Assembly: GCA_032622095.1 (NCBI GenBank)
Contig: CP136064.1
Span: 132,751,129 to 132,815,128 of the forward strand
Source: Siphonodentalium dalli
Taxonomy: Eukaryota; Mollusca; Scaphopoda; Gadilida; Siphonodentaliidae
Reading direction: 5' to 3'
Length of the DNA stretch: 64,000 nt
Both the position numbers and the translations under genes were made by a program. The notes beneath the pieces were generated by a model that was not told the DNA's origin, did no database searches, and was given only the letters and a program-made list of their open reading frames with translations. Positions 29,915 to 42,739 of this stretch are shown here, piece after piece (within the stretch, counting starts at the first letter, position 1; each line of letters starts with the position of its first letter).

Positions 29915-30060
29915 AAGAAGTACATCTTTGGAAAGATGTGGTGGCCCTAAAAAGGAAAGTTGTTTGGTGGTCTTGAAATGCAGTTTTTCTGAACAGTCTT
30001 CCTTGATTAAAGTGACGTGAAACACTCCGGCAGACACCGGGCAGAGTGATCAAATAGAAA
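29915..30060 (-). pseudogene. Possible remnant of a histone gene 3' end (weak)
   Basis: On the minus strand the sequence tcaaggaagactgttcagaaa... resembles the end of an H2A coding region (ccaagaagactg...). About 50 nt later comes tttcctttttagggccaccacatctttcc, a histone-like 3' stem-loop whose 5' arm has decayed (only the AGGGCCACCAC half is canonical). No usable reading frame remains. The resemblance is by eye only and may be chance; it is noted because two intact histone-type stem-loops lie inside the neighbouring Polinton. Confidence 0.2.
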
Positions 30061-30762
30061 TTAAGAATAATCTTTCTCAAAGTAGTTATTTGTTACGAAT
30101 ATTAATCCAAATGGATGATACACAACGTCATTCTTATATATTAGTTAAATGCAATGACTCTCGATGGCGAAATCATTTTTGTTTAATTATAGCCGATAGT
30201 TGCGCCCCGAATCGAGTTGTAAATATTTACAATTTGGAGTAGTTCAGACGATGTTCTCTATGAAGTCGTGTTGTAGATTTCTTTGGAAATTTTCAGTGAT
30301 GTTAGTAGAATGATAGCATTCGCCAGGTTGGCAAAGTGCCCGAGCACTAACTTATCAATTTCTCGCACCCGAAAAAGTCCATAACAAGTCCATAATATGT
30401 CTTTAAGCAAATATATAAATCTCCGAAAACAAACATTCTAAAGCATTAAACGATTTGCTATATTTCCAGGACATATATTTCATCTGATTTTGCTTTTTCG
30501 CTGATATATACTTTTTCACGAGAATCCAGGGTAATTTGCGAGAATATTTACGAGAATCTAGATTTGGATTCTCGCCGAAATATAAGCCCAGATTTCACTC
30601 TGAAGTGTGCCTAAATGGCATAAATTGTACCGTGGTTCCCATGTTCGCCAAAGTGGCATAAATTTATTTCAGGATAATACTAATAGGCATTCATTTATAT
30701 CACTGATATCAGGACAATAAATAGCCATTTCCATTGCATGGAACAGAAAAGAGCGTTATTGT

Positions 30763-31107
30763 TTATCGGTGTTGTTTTTGGAAGTGGTGGTAGTTCAATT
30801 TTATACGTTTCGACCCCCAATAAGTATTTCCGAACAAATGAATTATTAACAAGCGTGACATGACATCATTGATGAAGATAATTAACACCGATCTACGAGA
30901 AGTAGCCAAATACCTTAAGGTAATTGACAGTCTTTCGGCTGCTATTATCTGATTATTGATAATCTCATGTTGGTATCCTGCTTCTCTATAGGAATCAGAT
31001 TGCGTTTCTAGAGTCGGGGAGCGAGTACACCGTGGAATGCTAAAGGTGAAGGTAACTGAAGACTGACCTTCACCTGATACATGCGACACGTTATTAAAGG
31101 ATGACAT
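30763..31107 (-). pseudogene. Possible PIF/Harbinger transposase N-terminal fragment
   Basis: The minus-strand frame contains EIINNQIIAAERLSITLRYLAT. This pattern (I...ERLxITLRYLAT) is typical of the region before the DDE domain in Harbinger nucleases. No catalytic D/D/E part follows; the frame continues into unrelated sequence. A short remnant. Confidence 0.35.
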
Positions 31108-31134
31108 CCCGTTTATTTGATTTGTACATAATAT

Positions 31135-32939
31135 CTAAACAAGAAAAGATAAATCTTTCAACTCCGATGGAATAATTCCAACATAAAGAGAATTTAATTT
31201 CTTATGTAAGACTGGAATTACATGTCCGCAAGACCTGTGGCATTTACGACACAAAGCTGAATCCCTAGCAATTTCCAAATTATCCAAAACATCATCGCAA
31301 ATGTGCCGTGGAACCTTTGACACTTGATTAGAGACAAGAATTTACAACACATACCACATTCAAAATCAGCACGCTCTCGTATTGCACACTCATATTCAAC
31401 ATTGTGATTAACATCAGACACATAATCTAAATTTAATAGATCTACCCATGTGTCAACTTCATAAACAAAAGACACTGGAGATGTGAAACTGTCCGATACA
31501 GAGTAAATAAATGAAACAGGTGAATGAAATTCATGTAAATTGTCTAGGTCAATACTCAATGATATGGAAGTGTGATCAATTGGAACGCACTTGACTGGCA
31601 ATATCTGATTACTCCATTCAATATCAAACTGTACTGGATTCACCTTTGTTTTTTTCCTTTGATTGATTTTACTACATGTACCATAACAATGATCTTTATT
31701 AATCCGGAGTAAGTCTGCTCGATTTCTGGCAGCAACCACATGATCGTCATACACTTCACATGATGCGACAGTATATGGAATATTTGGATTACATGTATAT
31801 CGCACATTTGTGTCATACATAACACCATACAAATTTGTTGACAGAAAATTTATATCATTGTCCACCGAAGCATTTAAGACTACATTAACATTCTGTTGTA
31901 AAGCATCGTTTTTCTTACTTAAACGTTTGGAGCACTTCTTTAATGAGCTTGAAGCATATTGGTGATCACTACAGCTACCGGTAGCCCATACATGTACATC
32001 ACTAGTATTATTCATAACACTATTCCGAAATTTGCTTTCAACACACACAGATTGATTTCTCTGCACTTGCATACCACAACTCTGATTCGCACTCTTCACC
32101 TGACATTGCTCAATTACACTTTCTTGACATGCTTCAACAGTTACATTTATAGCGACATTTTCCTTTGTTTTTAAATCGTTATCGGCTGTGGTGCTCACTG
32201 CTGAATCAATCATAAATGGCCCACTTTCAATTCTTCCAATAGCTGTCACTGTCTGTGTTATAATAGGAGTGATCTAAAAAAAAATTCCTGCATAATTATC
32301 AAACACGTGCAGAATAAGTTCATCAAAGGACTCAAAATTCAACAAAACTGCTGTACCTCCAGATGACGTTCGTCCTAACAAATCTCGTTGATGAGAGTCA
32401 AAAATTGTAAATATATTTCTTGGTCTGTCAATATAAAAGCTAACAGTGATGTCTCCAAATGTTATAATGTGAAATTCACTAAGACTTAATGCTGAAATCA
32501 ATGATTCAAGAAACGATTGTTGCCTAAAAACGCTGTCTATATCCCCATTTACAACACCATGAAATTGGTCGCGAACATATCGGATGTGGAAAATATTGCT
32601 AAACGGCTCTAAATTTTCGGGCAAATGATAATGTCCAAGATATCCAGTGTTTGAATTTAGAATGTCCCTATGTAGGCCTACAGTTTGAACTAACTGTGAA
32701 TACAAAATCGTTCCCTGTTCTAACAGTCCATCCAAATCATATGCATCAATGTTCACAAGTTGATCATTTTGGTTTTGATCGTTGATCCGGCCAGATGAAA
32801 AAAATAACAATGCTACCAAAGCAATTGCTGTACACTGAACACCATTAAAAGGTGAAAACTGTTGGCAGCCCTGCTGTAAATTTGCCCTTACAGCTCTGAC
32901 CATGATGATGGCGATTGACTGATTCTGAATCAGATACAC
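31135..32939 (-). pseudogene. N-terminal part of a Helitron/Helentron-like replicase polyprotein (protease plus zinc region)
   Basis: Three consecutive minus-strand pieces. 32939-32274: 221 codons with QGCQQFSPFNGVQCTAIAL (candidate catalytic Cys) and FTIFDSHQRD (Asp/His), the pattern of the OTU/C76-like cysteine protease region found at the start of some Helitron-type Rep-helicase proteins. 32273-31330: same frame after a single TAG (32274-32276), Cys/Asn-rich, ending near ECGMCCKFL. 31323-31135: after a frameshift near 31335, LCRKCHRSCGHVIPVLHKKLN...IPSELKDLSF, a zinc segment followed by the NxLxxGxIPxEL motif that precedes the Rep domain in such proteins. Rep and helicase are absent, so the element is truncated as well as broken. 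Attribution is by motif pattern. Confidence 0.55.
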
Positions 32940-34340
32940 AGTAAAATGGAAGGCAAAAGAATAAAATATTATTATCAGTATAACAAATAGTGAATGGAGA
33001 AAAATTCGTTAAAAGAAAAAGATTTATTTGGAATTTGAATTATTTTGATTTGTAAATCTAAATCGCGAAAGAAAATTCAGAGGGTCCAGTAATTTGACTA
33101 AATTTAGCAATCGCAGAAAATGGGAACACGCCAACTAGTAGTAGTACTAGTAGTAGAGTAACATAACACAGGATTATTGAAATCTCCGATTATACAAATA
33201 AACTTCGCAGGTGCGGTGGATATTTGCAGAACTGATCTTACCATCGTGTTATCAACACAAAATTGACTATTATTTATCAAATGACATCGCCATCATAAAT
33301 TAAATAAATGAAACAAGTCAATACAAATTTCTCTGTCTGGACTGATAATAAAAAATGGCGACGTCTTCATGGAATTCTATCATTTCTGCGCATGCGCAAG
33401 AAAATTCCAAATAAGGAGTTGCCATATAAGGAAACTGCAATCTCAATAATTACCAAGCAATTAAAGTCTTAACATACAATTCAGAAATTTTGTTTCATGA
33501 TCGAACTGCGGACCTGATAATTATCGAAATATGTAGTCGAAATCATTTTTAATTAGTTAATCACATGATTTAGACATCAACACACTCTTAAAGACGCAAT
33601 ACACCGCCATCTAATGTCGTTATTTAACTGGGTCGGTGTTTGTTGTTATCAATCGTTCATTGCTTCGTTTTTAGGAAGACCATTGTATCTGTTTTGCGCA
33701 TGCGCAAGTCACTTTCCATATTTGGAATTTCCATATATGGGATTTGTGTTAACCTCAATACCGATCGATACCGATCAAGCTACAACAGATAACCACGCAA
33801 TTATCTTAGCATAAAAATAAGATATATTGTAATTTATGCAACTAAGACCCTGGTAACCCTGATAACTAATAAAATATACCGGCCAATTCATTTTAAGATC
33901 GTTATTTCACTTTGCTTTAGGCATAAATACACTCTTAAACGCACATAAACGACCCATTGACGTTAAATTAAATATACTCGGTATTTATTATATTAGTTTT
34001 TTATTGCTCAGTATAGAGTTAGAACCTTGACACCTGTCAATATATTTGTGCTGAATTCATATGATGCGGTACTATTCCTCGAAATAAACAACAAAGCCGT
34101 CGTTACTTCGAAATGTCGTTTGGGCTAACATTTACACAAATCCTCCGTGTGTTCTCCTCAATTGACACACAGGTTCTCAGTCGACACACAGGTTATCCCA
34201 GAAACAGGTGTGAAATAAACACCCAAGGTTTGGGTGAAACAAGTATTACGCGATAAAATATTAAGTAACGTGACTATAGCATTGAAAAAATTAAATAAAT
34301 TGGCCCGGGATTAGAGGTTGGGTTGGTTATATGTGGATAA
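32940..34340. other. Non-coding stretch
   Basis: AT-rich sequence with no recognised gene. A ctagtagtagtactagtagtag palindromic microsatellite lies near 33136. The words catgcgca(a)g and tccatat(a/t)tgga recur at 33395 and 33715, the edges of an unidentified repeat. Confidence 0.4.
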
Positions 34341-34349
34341 TTTGATATG

Positions 34350-34520
34350 GAATTCATACCGATGAAACGATACAAATTAGTGGAGCGATAAAGACCAATG
34401 TTGACACTTAGTCAGGCTACGCGGGAGAAAATATGGGTTGATACGATAGGCCGAAATAAAATTGTCCGGTGATAATGACCAATGTTGACGTATAAAGTAA
34501 CACGACTGTACTGTCGCACA
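34350..34520 (+). repeat. Second copy group of the 3755-4030 repeat
   Basis: Two decayed units with accgatgaaacgatacaaat, tagtggagcgataaagacca and gataatgaccaatgttgac match the words at 3755-4030. Confidence 0.5.
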
Positions 34521-34637
34521 ATTATCAGATATAATGGTCAAATATGGACTCTAGTGCCCAATATGGAACAGCTCAGAAAACATTTGCACGGCCCTAAAAT
34601 TTATTTAATAAGGCAATTGCCATCTGCCATATACAAA

Positions 34638-34945
34638 TCGATTTATGTCGATAAATCTCTTATTTTTCCAAAAAAATAGCTCACACTTGGTGTGTGTGAG
34701 TGGGATACTTATATATTCCTAAAATGACAGGGTACAGCACGTAATTATTTTTTAGATCGAAGAAATGATTTTTTTTCAATGACAAAATTTAACAGTAGAA
34801 TAACACAGGATTTCCCATTAAAATCGATTTATGTCTATAAAACTGTCATTTTTAAAAATTTTGAGCTGAAATTTGGTGTGTATGTGTGTAATACTTATAT
34901 ATTCTTAAAATGACAGAGTTCAGCGCGTAATTATGTTTTCGATAA
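34638..34945 (+). repeat. Direct repeat pair, about 110 bp each
   Basis: 34638-34755 and 34833-34940 share atcgatttatgtc(g/t)ataaa, tggtgtgt(g)tg(a/t)gtg, atacttatatattc(c/t)taaaatg and the cagcgcgtaatta words, offset about 195 bp. No gene. Confidence 0.6.
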
Positions 34946-35204
34946 TAAATTTACACTACAGCATGGACCGTGGACGGGTCATCGAGTAAACGCATTTTAT
35001 AAACAGGCTTTTGTCAATTGCCATTTTGGTAAAACTAAACCCTTTTCGACCGGGACAGCAGATCCGAAAAGTAGCTAAGATGTATTTAGATAGAATTATC
35101 AAAAGAATTTGACCGATTCGGGTGCAGTTTAAGAGAATCGAGTGGAGAAATCTTGGTGATAATTCCAGAAAATAAAGATGGCGGAGAATCACAATGAAAC
35201 TACC

Positions 35205-35680
35205 CACAATTCACTTCACTACACCAGGGGTTCACAATGGGTTACACATTATTTTCAGTCTATCAAATTATTTATATTTTCAACAACAAGTGACTTTAAG
35301 TTTACAATTTCAGCCTATCCTGACTCTATCGATACGATTTATCATATTTTCACAAACATATTATACACCGGTGGCGTTAACTTTACAATTTCGGCATCTA
35401 CGTGATTCTATCGGTACGATTGAGTAATGGTACAAAACAAAATGTCCAAGAATACCCCAGGGGCTCCCAATGGGTTATATATTATTTTCAGTCTATCAAA
35501 TTATTTATATTTTCAACAACATATTATTACACCGGTGACTTTAAGTTTACAATTTCAGCCTGTCCTGACTCTATCGATACGATTTATCATATTTTCATAA
35601 ACATATTATACACCGGTTGCGTTAACTTTACAATTTCGGCATCTACGTGATTCTATCGGTACGATTGAGTAAGGAACAAA
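35205..35680 (+). repeat. Tandem duplication, two units of about 235 bp
   Basis: Both units contain tcacaatgggtta/tcccaatgggtta, attattttcagtctatcaaa, gactctatcgatacgattt and tttacaatttcggcatctac, with few differences; the second has a short internal duplication. Part of the unit recurs at about 42745-42815. Small open frames here are by-products of the repeat. Confidence 0.75.
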
Positions 35681-36961
35681 AAATCTCCAAGAATACATTC
35701 GCCCTGTCCACCACACAATATCAAAATCACAGAAACTAGATACACCACATGTGGCGTAATAATCATTCAAGACCACAAGAAAGGCAGCAGTTTGTTTCTG
35801 GATGTCTCTGTTCTCAGCGACTACAATATACTACAAAAGGAGACTGATAAAATCAAAACATACGTTGATCTCCAGATATAATGTAGTAAGATGTGGACAC
35901 TCAAGACGAGTGTCATCCCAATAGTCATTGGTGCTACAGGAACAATGATTAAGAATCTGCACAAATGGCTCTAGCAAATAACACCAGGCCTAGTACCATA
36001 TCAGCTACATATAGGGACGTAATGACAGGGTGTGGGTGTCTCACACCAATGAGGTCCATAAATTTCAATAGTTGGAAATTTCATGACTCAAATTTCAATA
36101 GTTGTGCTTATACTTATACATTTAGTTCCTCTCATAGCATTATATTAATCAGTATTTGTCCTGCAAGGTAGCAATGTAATGTCAATATTCTAAGTTAATA
36201 TCACAGTCATTTGAATAAATAAATTCCAATAATGCTCATTACATATATATGAAATTGAAAGCAAAGCATTTCCTTCATGTTCAGACTGGTATGTTTTACC
36301 AACCATAGATTCATGGTCACTACTCTATTAGTAATGTCAAACCTCCATATATTTCTGAGAATAACTTTAACAATATAACAATCATTCAGCATGCATACTT
36401 GTTATATTACCATTGTGTGAGTTATAACTTGTGACTCCTTGGAATTTGAATACATGTATTTAAACTCGTATTCGTTCCTCAACCATATTATGATTAATAC
36501 AATGTATAATGTACTGCATACACGGTGTACTCAATACATAAACCATGGATCAATGCTATGTTATTCTTGTTTCTAGTGTCAGTGTCTTTATTAACACAGT
36601 CCATACTCTTAACAAGAACGAAATAAAGACCCAAATTGTCAAGCCATTAAGCCAATATTGGAATTTTGCTTTACTCAAAACCAAATCCCATATAGTTAGG
36701 AATTTTAATAAACCAAATCCAATATAGTTGGAAATGTTATTGTCTTTGTTGGAACCCCCTGGCAACGCCCTGTCTCCAGATGTCAGCACATTTATAGGCA
36801 CAGCCAACATTCGCAGGCGAACAACGTCGATGAAAACAGTTTACTAGTAGCCAAGACAAAAACACCAATGCCAACGCATGTTTGTGTGGTGATCATCGTG
36901 GCGACGGTCCATTGAGACATATTTCTTCTAATAGAGTGACAACTTTTAAAAGAAAAAACAT

Positions 36962-37545
36962 AATAACAAGAAAACCATAGTCAGAAATGGTAACGCCACC
37001 AAGATCATATTATTAGCCATAAATATATATTATAATATAATTATAATATAAACTAGCTTTCAAATTCCATGTGGGAAATTTGGATACTTCCATATACCAC
37101 ATTTTCCCGTTTCTCGTGTTATACATTACATTCTTCAAGCTGTCTCTGGTGGGCCCGACTTCGTCCGGGCAGTTCCCATCTGCTTTCCGGCGAAAGGCGC
37201 GATTTGACCTTGAATTGACTATTTTTAAAGTCAAGGTCAGGTCGGGGTCACGATTTGACCCGCCTAAACACTCCCCGGACAAAACCACCCCAAGGTATCA
37301 AATTTCTTCGAAACCCATCCTTGATTACCACACGATCGCATGCTTTCCAAAGTGTGTGGTAATTATCAATATCAGCACATGTGCTAATATGTGTCGGACT
37401 ATTTTATTGAGGATACCGCATTCGGGGTAACACTACAGCTTTTAAAACGACCTATTCGCAGCTTTTACATCGACCTAATCCCGCATAACACCAGTGGATA
37501 TTATATTTTCAAGCACAGTATACACCGGTGGCGTTAATTGCAGTA
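36962..37545 (+). repeat. GACTTCGTCCGGG-family interspersed repeat, copy A
   Basis: It starts aagaaaaccatagtcagaaa, continues with ccatgtgggaaatt, then gggcccgacttcgtccggg, a ctttccggcgaaaggcgcg hairpin and one (gatttgacctt...gtcaaggtcaggtc) unit. A second block (37410-37545) has ataccgcattcggggta and caagcacagtatacacc. The same blocks occur in the opposite order at 42940-43490. Confidence 0.7.
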
Positions 37546-38049
37546 CTTGTGAATGCTGGAACTCTCTAACCTAGTCAATTGTGAAGAATGACTCTTCGGA
37601 CCTAATATCACCAACAGAAAAACTATAAAAAAATAATATGTCTGTGTGTCGTTTCCGTCCTTAAATTTTCCACTTTTGATACTACCCTAATTCCGCACAA
37701 AATCGTAAATACCGCAACCAAACCCTATTCCCCCCCACTCCAATATGTAAACAAAACGCGCGATCTTGCGAGATAAATAGCTCCCGTCTACAATGAATCA
37801 GAATGTTTATTACCAGGAGCAAGGCATCCTACGAGAATAGAAACAAGACGCACGTGGTTTTATCAATAAAGCAATTGATAAGTATACTGATATCTGTTTG
37901 GTTTTAGGAAACAATTTTTTTGCTCATTCACAGGCTAATATACTATAAGTAATTGGCCATGCATATATGTATAATAATCAAGAACGTTTGACATAAACAA
38001 GGTAAATAATTTATTAAATATTGCCGTTATCAATTATCTTTGTACGAAC

Positions 38050-41000
38050 TAGTGTTCGGTATTCGACGGGTTTCGGTATTCGAATATTCGGTTCGAATAA
38101 CGAGCGAATATTCGAATAGTATTCGAATATTTAGATAAATTATAAAATTATATAGATAACATATTTTGGAACCAATTTATTATTTAATGAAATAGCAAAT
38201 TTATCCATGCACATGCTATACGCAAAAAAAGAGAGAGAAAAAAGTCTTTTGGCTTAATAGCAAGATTTAACTGTTCATGAAGTTCAAGTAGTCAATGTCC
38301 TATGCATGGTTCCACAAGTTGGTCGTAGTGCCACAATAACTAAGAACATGATCTGGATTGAGCTTGCAGGTTGCCTTTTTAGTTTTGGCCTCCAACGTGA
38401 AGTGGGTCCATATATTAGATTTCTTCGAATTTGACGCCATATTATACACACAAGTGACAACGCGCAAACAAAACAAAACGATGCCTTATAGGTCCGCTTC
38501 CTATGACCACATGCAAGCACGGTCAGGGGTCAATACTATGAAACTTTATCTTTGTAAGAATCTACAATTGTTTGTAAGAAATAACAATTTATCATTCCGC
38601 CAATACTATGAACCTACGATTACAAACATAAATCACAAATAGTACGTGTTCTTTGTATTTACAAATATCTCCAATCACAAAGAATGTTCGAGTACTATGA
38701 AACATAATTTTTCAGTTTTCGCACCCTTAACCCGGATAATATATCCATCTATGATACGCAGGGACGTGGCGACAAGGGGTCGATTCACCCCCTCGTGAAA
38801 ATATTTTGTCAGCTGGAAATCTCAAGTACTACCCACATTCAGGGACGTCGCGACAAGGGGTTTGGGTTATGTTTCTCCCCCAAACATTTTATCAACACGT
38901 TCAACAGCTGGAAATTTAATACCTGAAACAACATGAATTGGATATTTTACAACAACAATAGGTTGAACTTGTTCTGTTATTTTGTTTTTCCAACAATTTA
39001 TTAGGGGGTATGTGTTTGTTTTAGACCAACATTTGCATATTTACCTCCTTTGGTCAAAAGTTTGGATTGAAATGGCCTATATTTAGAAATTGTCTAACCT
39101 TAGGGGGTCAGCTTGGATGTGAGGTAGCAGTATGTGTTCCTTGTAACTACTGAAATTACCCAATTTATTGAAAGTTACAACGTTAAGGAACTTGTCTAGA
39201 ATGTCTATATAGGGTGTCAAACATAAATTGTCGATTTTCACATCCTTAAACCGGAGCATATAACCATCTGATTCGCAGGGATGTAGCCCCCTTATGAAAA
39301 TGTGTTATCAATGGAAATCTCATAAACAGGGACATGGCGATAGTGGTCTTGGGAACACGATGCCTGACACATTCTTCCAGAAATATTGGTGACTGCCTTT
39401 TGGTCATTGGTTAGAGACATTTCGTTGTTGTTGTCTTGATCAAGTATAGTTTATAAATGACAATAAATAAAAATGACGCGTGTTCCCAATGTGAGTATGA
39501 TTTTTCGCTCAAGAAAGCATTGCGAGGTAAATGATACTCATGGTCATGGGCGGATTATCATTTGAGTTTCAATCGTCGACGCGAATGCATTTGGTCACGG
39601 TAAAGGATACGAATACGAAGATGCAAGCACAGTTTTCACAAATGACTAGAGCATAAATACAGTGACGTGGCAAGATGTTCTCTTCGATGCGCCAACGTCG
39701 ATATCCAACTGTATCCCCATCCCTCAATTAGAAACTTCTGTTTCTGTGAAATGTAATTGTTTACCCCGGTTGGCTTCTGATTTTCAAGCTGTAACAGTAA
39801 GTTGTCCACCCACTTGGGTTGGACATATTCATTAAATATGACTAACTTAGTGTTAGTCACAAACATTTTGAGTAACTTTGGTCAAGTATTGGAATTATTT
39901 GCACATAATTCAGCAACTTTAGTTTTCGCCTTCCAATTGACTAAGAAAAGTTATGACTATTTTGACTAATTAGTCGTTTGGATCCCCATTTCTTAGTCGT
40001 TATAACTAACATCACCCTAGTTATTTTCATTAATGTTATGCCTCAGTCATGTTGTCTGAACTAAATCAGTCATCCTGAGGAAAAACGTTTGACTAACATA
40101 TGTTAGTCATATTGACTAACTTTTGTTATCAGCGTAGAAAAATTAAAATACTTTCCTCTTGATATACGATTCCATCGCTATGTGGAATTTATAGGCATTT
40201 TGTTTATTCAAAGGGTGCATATGGAAATTATAGGATGGATACCCCATCGCCAAACTGAGCCCATATAGCCACGTCCCTATCTAGATATATTATAAGATAT
40301 CGGAGCAGTTTGAAATTATAAAATGACCACCACTCCTATTGCTTTGGTTTGGTTTATTATGGTTTATCGTCGTTCTAGCCGCTAGGCCACACACGACGAT
40401 GTCAATTTTACGGATGGAGGAAAGACCACACAGAGGCTTGATTTCGCCGAGAAATCGTCCCACTGCGTGTAGAAACCACCGACCCCCCCGGAAAGCAACT
40501 GACAAACTTGCCCAGATACACGATTCCGGTCACCCTCCATATGACGGGATTCGAATCAGCTTCGTCAACACTGGACGGCCTGTGACGGTGTAATGCACCT
40601 GGACCGACTGGACCACCGGGGGCCCCCACCACTCCTATAACCGATACCATTAGCACGTCCCTGCTTCGATACACCCCCCCCCGATAAAATGAAGCCACGT
40701 TACTGCCTCGATGTGTTATAATAAGAGTAGCGGATCAGTTTGAAATCATAGGATGGTCACAATATATATAATGCTATACCATCAAAATAATATTTTATTT
40801 TCACAAACTGAATGGTTGTAAATTTGTAATTTGTAAAAACAATGATACCAAATTGGTTGTAGTACTCGTTATTACACTGACTTGTACTTACATACACACA
40901 CTACAAACGAACAGTTTATTTGTTAACTTTGCGCAGACAAGTGGTCATCAACTTAGCAATCCGTGAACCGATTGGATAGCTCTGATAAGTGATCACCTCT

Positions 41001-41769
41001 CAACTTATGATTGGTTATTTCTTTGGTAACTTTGGCTTGGCGTGATTCAATATATTGTTAATCCCTCACAGGCAAAGGTTTGTCCGTAAGAAATCTACAA
41101 TAATCAACAGTAGATCTTTGTGAAATATGCGAGATTTTGTTAGCTCATCGTTTCATAGTACTGGCGTTATCACTATTCACAATATGATAGCACGCATTGT
41201 AACTTCCCCATATAAATCGTTGTCAGTTATTTTAGCTCTATATGCATGTCCGTCTAATTTGAACTGGTATTCAGATAACATTGATAACGGGTGCATGGGA
41301 GCAGAGTGGTGAGTTAGTGTTTTCTAAGTTTTACAGCTGCCTTTTAGGGGTTTCACCTCTCGTCCAGTTTAAGGTATAACAATAATACGGCTAAATTTTC
41401 CCTGTACTATGAAACCACTGTGATAGTTAACACAAATTTGTAATTACAAATTAATAAATACAATTTGTATTTACAGGTATAAAATTGTTCATAGTATTGA
41501 CCCCTGGTTTACACCTAGCCAATGAAATTATTTCGACGTCATGACGCCAATCAAATCAGAACGTTACAGTTACGTCATATTAATTAGTTTATGGTCAGTG
41601 GAAAATAGACTTTTTACTTTTAACAGACCCTCAGACTAATAACAAACCAGGAAACAATTACCCTGAGATTATTCTCGAATATTCGAATAGTCAAATCATT
41701 ATTCGAATATTCGAATATTTATTTTTACGAGCGAATATTCGAACATTCGAATATTCGGACCGAACACTA
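38050..41769. mobile_element. Non-autonomous hAT-type element, 3.7 kb
   Basis: The flanks GTACGAAC (38042-38049 and 41770-41777) are a perfect 8-bp target duplication. The ends TAGTGTTCGG...CCGAACACTA form the inverted repeat. The first and last 100 bp are filled with attcgaatattcg words on both sides, giving strong subterminal inverted repeats. An 8-bp duplication and TAGTGTTCGG-like ends fit the hAT superfamily. Internal frames are all short and show no transposase, so the element depends on an enzyme made elsewhere. The interior has anonymous sequence, including tgactaac-rich text (39830-40130). Confidence 0.85.
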
Positions 41770-42162
41770 GTACGAACCGCTTACGGAACTTTTCAGTTCA
41801 GGGGTCGAGTGAGATAACATTCGCTTCAAACAAACTCACTTCTGCCTCAATAAATAGTTTGTCAAGACTGAAATGCAATTTGTAAACAAATACGATTAAC
41901 ATGCGTTTTAACGAGGTGAGCTTTAATTAAACGAAAGAAGCAATGCTACATAAACTATTTGTCATGGACTCAGCCAGTCCGTCATATATCTGTGTCAACT
42001 AAGGTCGCTTTGCGTGGTAAAATGAACAGTGAAAGTGAAAAATCTATCAAATTCGGAGAATCCTATTGAAAGTGAAAGTACAATTCTGGGAATTCCGCAG
42101 ATTCAGAGAATGTATACTATTGAAAGTGAATGTACGATTCCCGGAATTCTATAAGATTTCGC

Positions 42163-42228
42163 GACTCTGCTCGTTTTCGTGACCATATGTTATATAGGGC
42201 CTATATGACCACGAAAACGAGTCGAGTC
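42163..42228. repeat. Hairpin with 19-bp arms
   Basis: gactctgctcgttttcgtg and cacgaaaacgagtcgagtc surround a loop that contains a second small palindrome (tatagggcctata). Just upstream a unit with attgaaagtgaa(a/t)gtac is repeated twice (42066, 42118). Confidence 0.65.
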
Positions 42229-42293
42229 ACGATACATGCATCGGTACAAACACATTGTGTATATGACCAGAAAATAAAAAGATCGCGATTACT

Positions 42294-42701
42294 GGTTAGA
42301 AGGAACTAAATAAGTAGAATTACGTCCCTTTCGTTTTTACAGGGTATCTCGAATACGAGTTTAAAAATTTCTGGCGCGCGATTGCCCATAGCATGTAAAA
42401 ACGTGGGCGTTTCCTAGTCTGAAATGCCTTCGTGTCCAAACAATGGCGGGATATTGAGGCTGTGTATTGGCTTTCGTCAGACTGTCAAATTCTGTGCAAA
42501 AAGTGGGGTAGTGTGGAAAACGTCTGCTGGTTTTTGAAAAAGGCGTGGCTCGAAAGGTACTCATATGTGCGAACAGATGATGCCGAAAGGGTTTGTCTTT
42601 ACGAACGCATGCATCGTGAACTTCGGAACTCGAAAATTTAGCGTGGGCGTGGTCAAACGTTAACACTGTGGCCTATGGAAAACATTTAGTTCCTTCTAAC
42701 C
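42294..42701. mobile_element. 408-bp MITE with 18-bp ends
   Basis: The ends GGTTAGAAGGAACTAAAT and its inverse are flanked by TACT (42290-42293 and 42702-42705), a possible 4-bp target duplication. No transposase is encoded. The small frames inside have no recognisable content. The superfamily is not assigned. Confidence 0.7.
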
Positions 42702-42739
42702 TACTCCAACAGAACAGGCATGCGCACTACAATTAAAAT

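Noticed and set aside
37013-37430. ORFs on both strands in the GACTTCGTCCGGG repeat
   Set aside because: Similar frames appear in every copy of the repeat and lack any domain; non-coding repeat.
40375-40570. tRNA-like A box (gtggcctagcggctag, minus strand) and B box (gattcgaatccc, minus strand)
   Set aside because: On the minus strand the B-like box comes before the A-like box, and no cloverleaf can be drawn. At most it is SINE debris within the hAT element.
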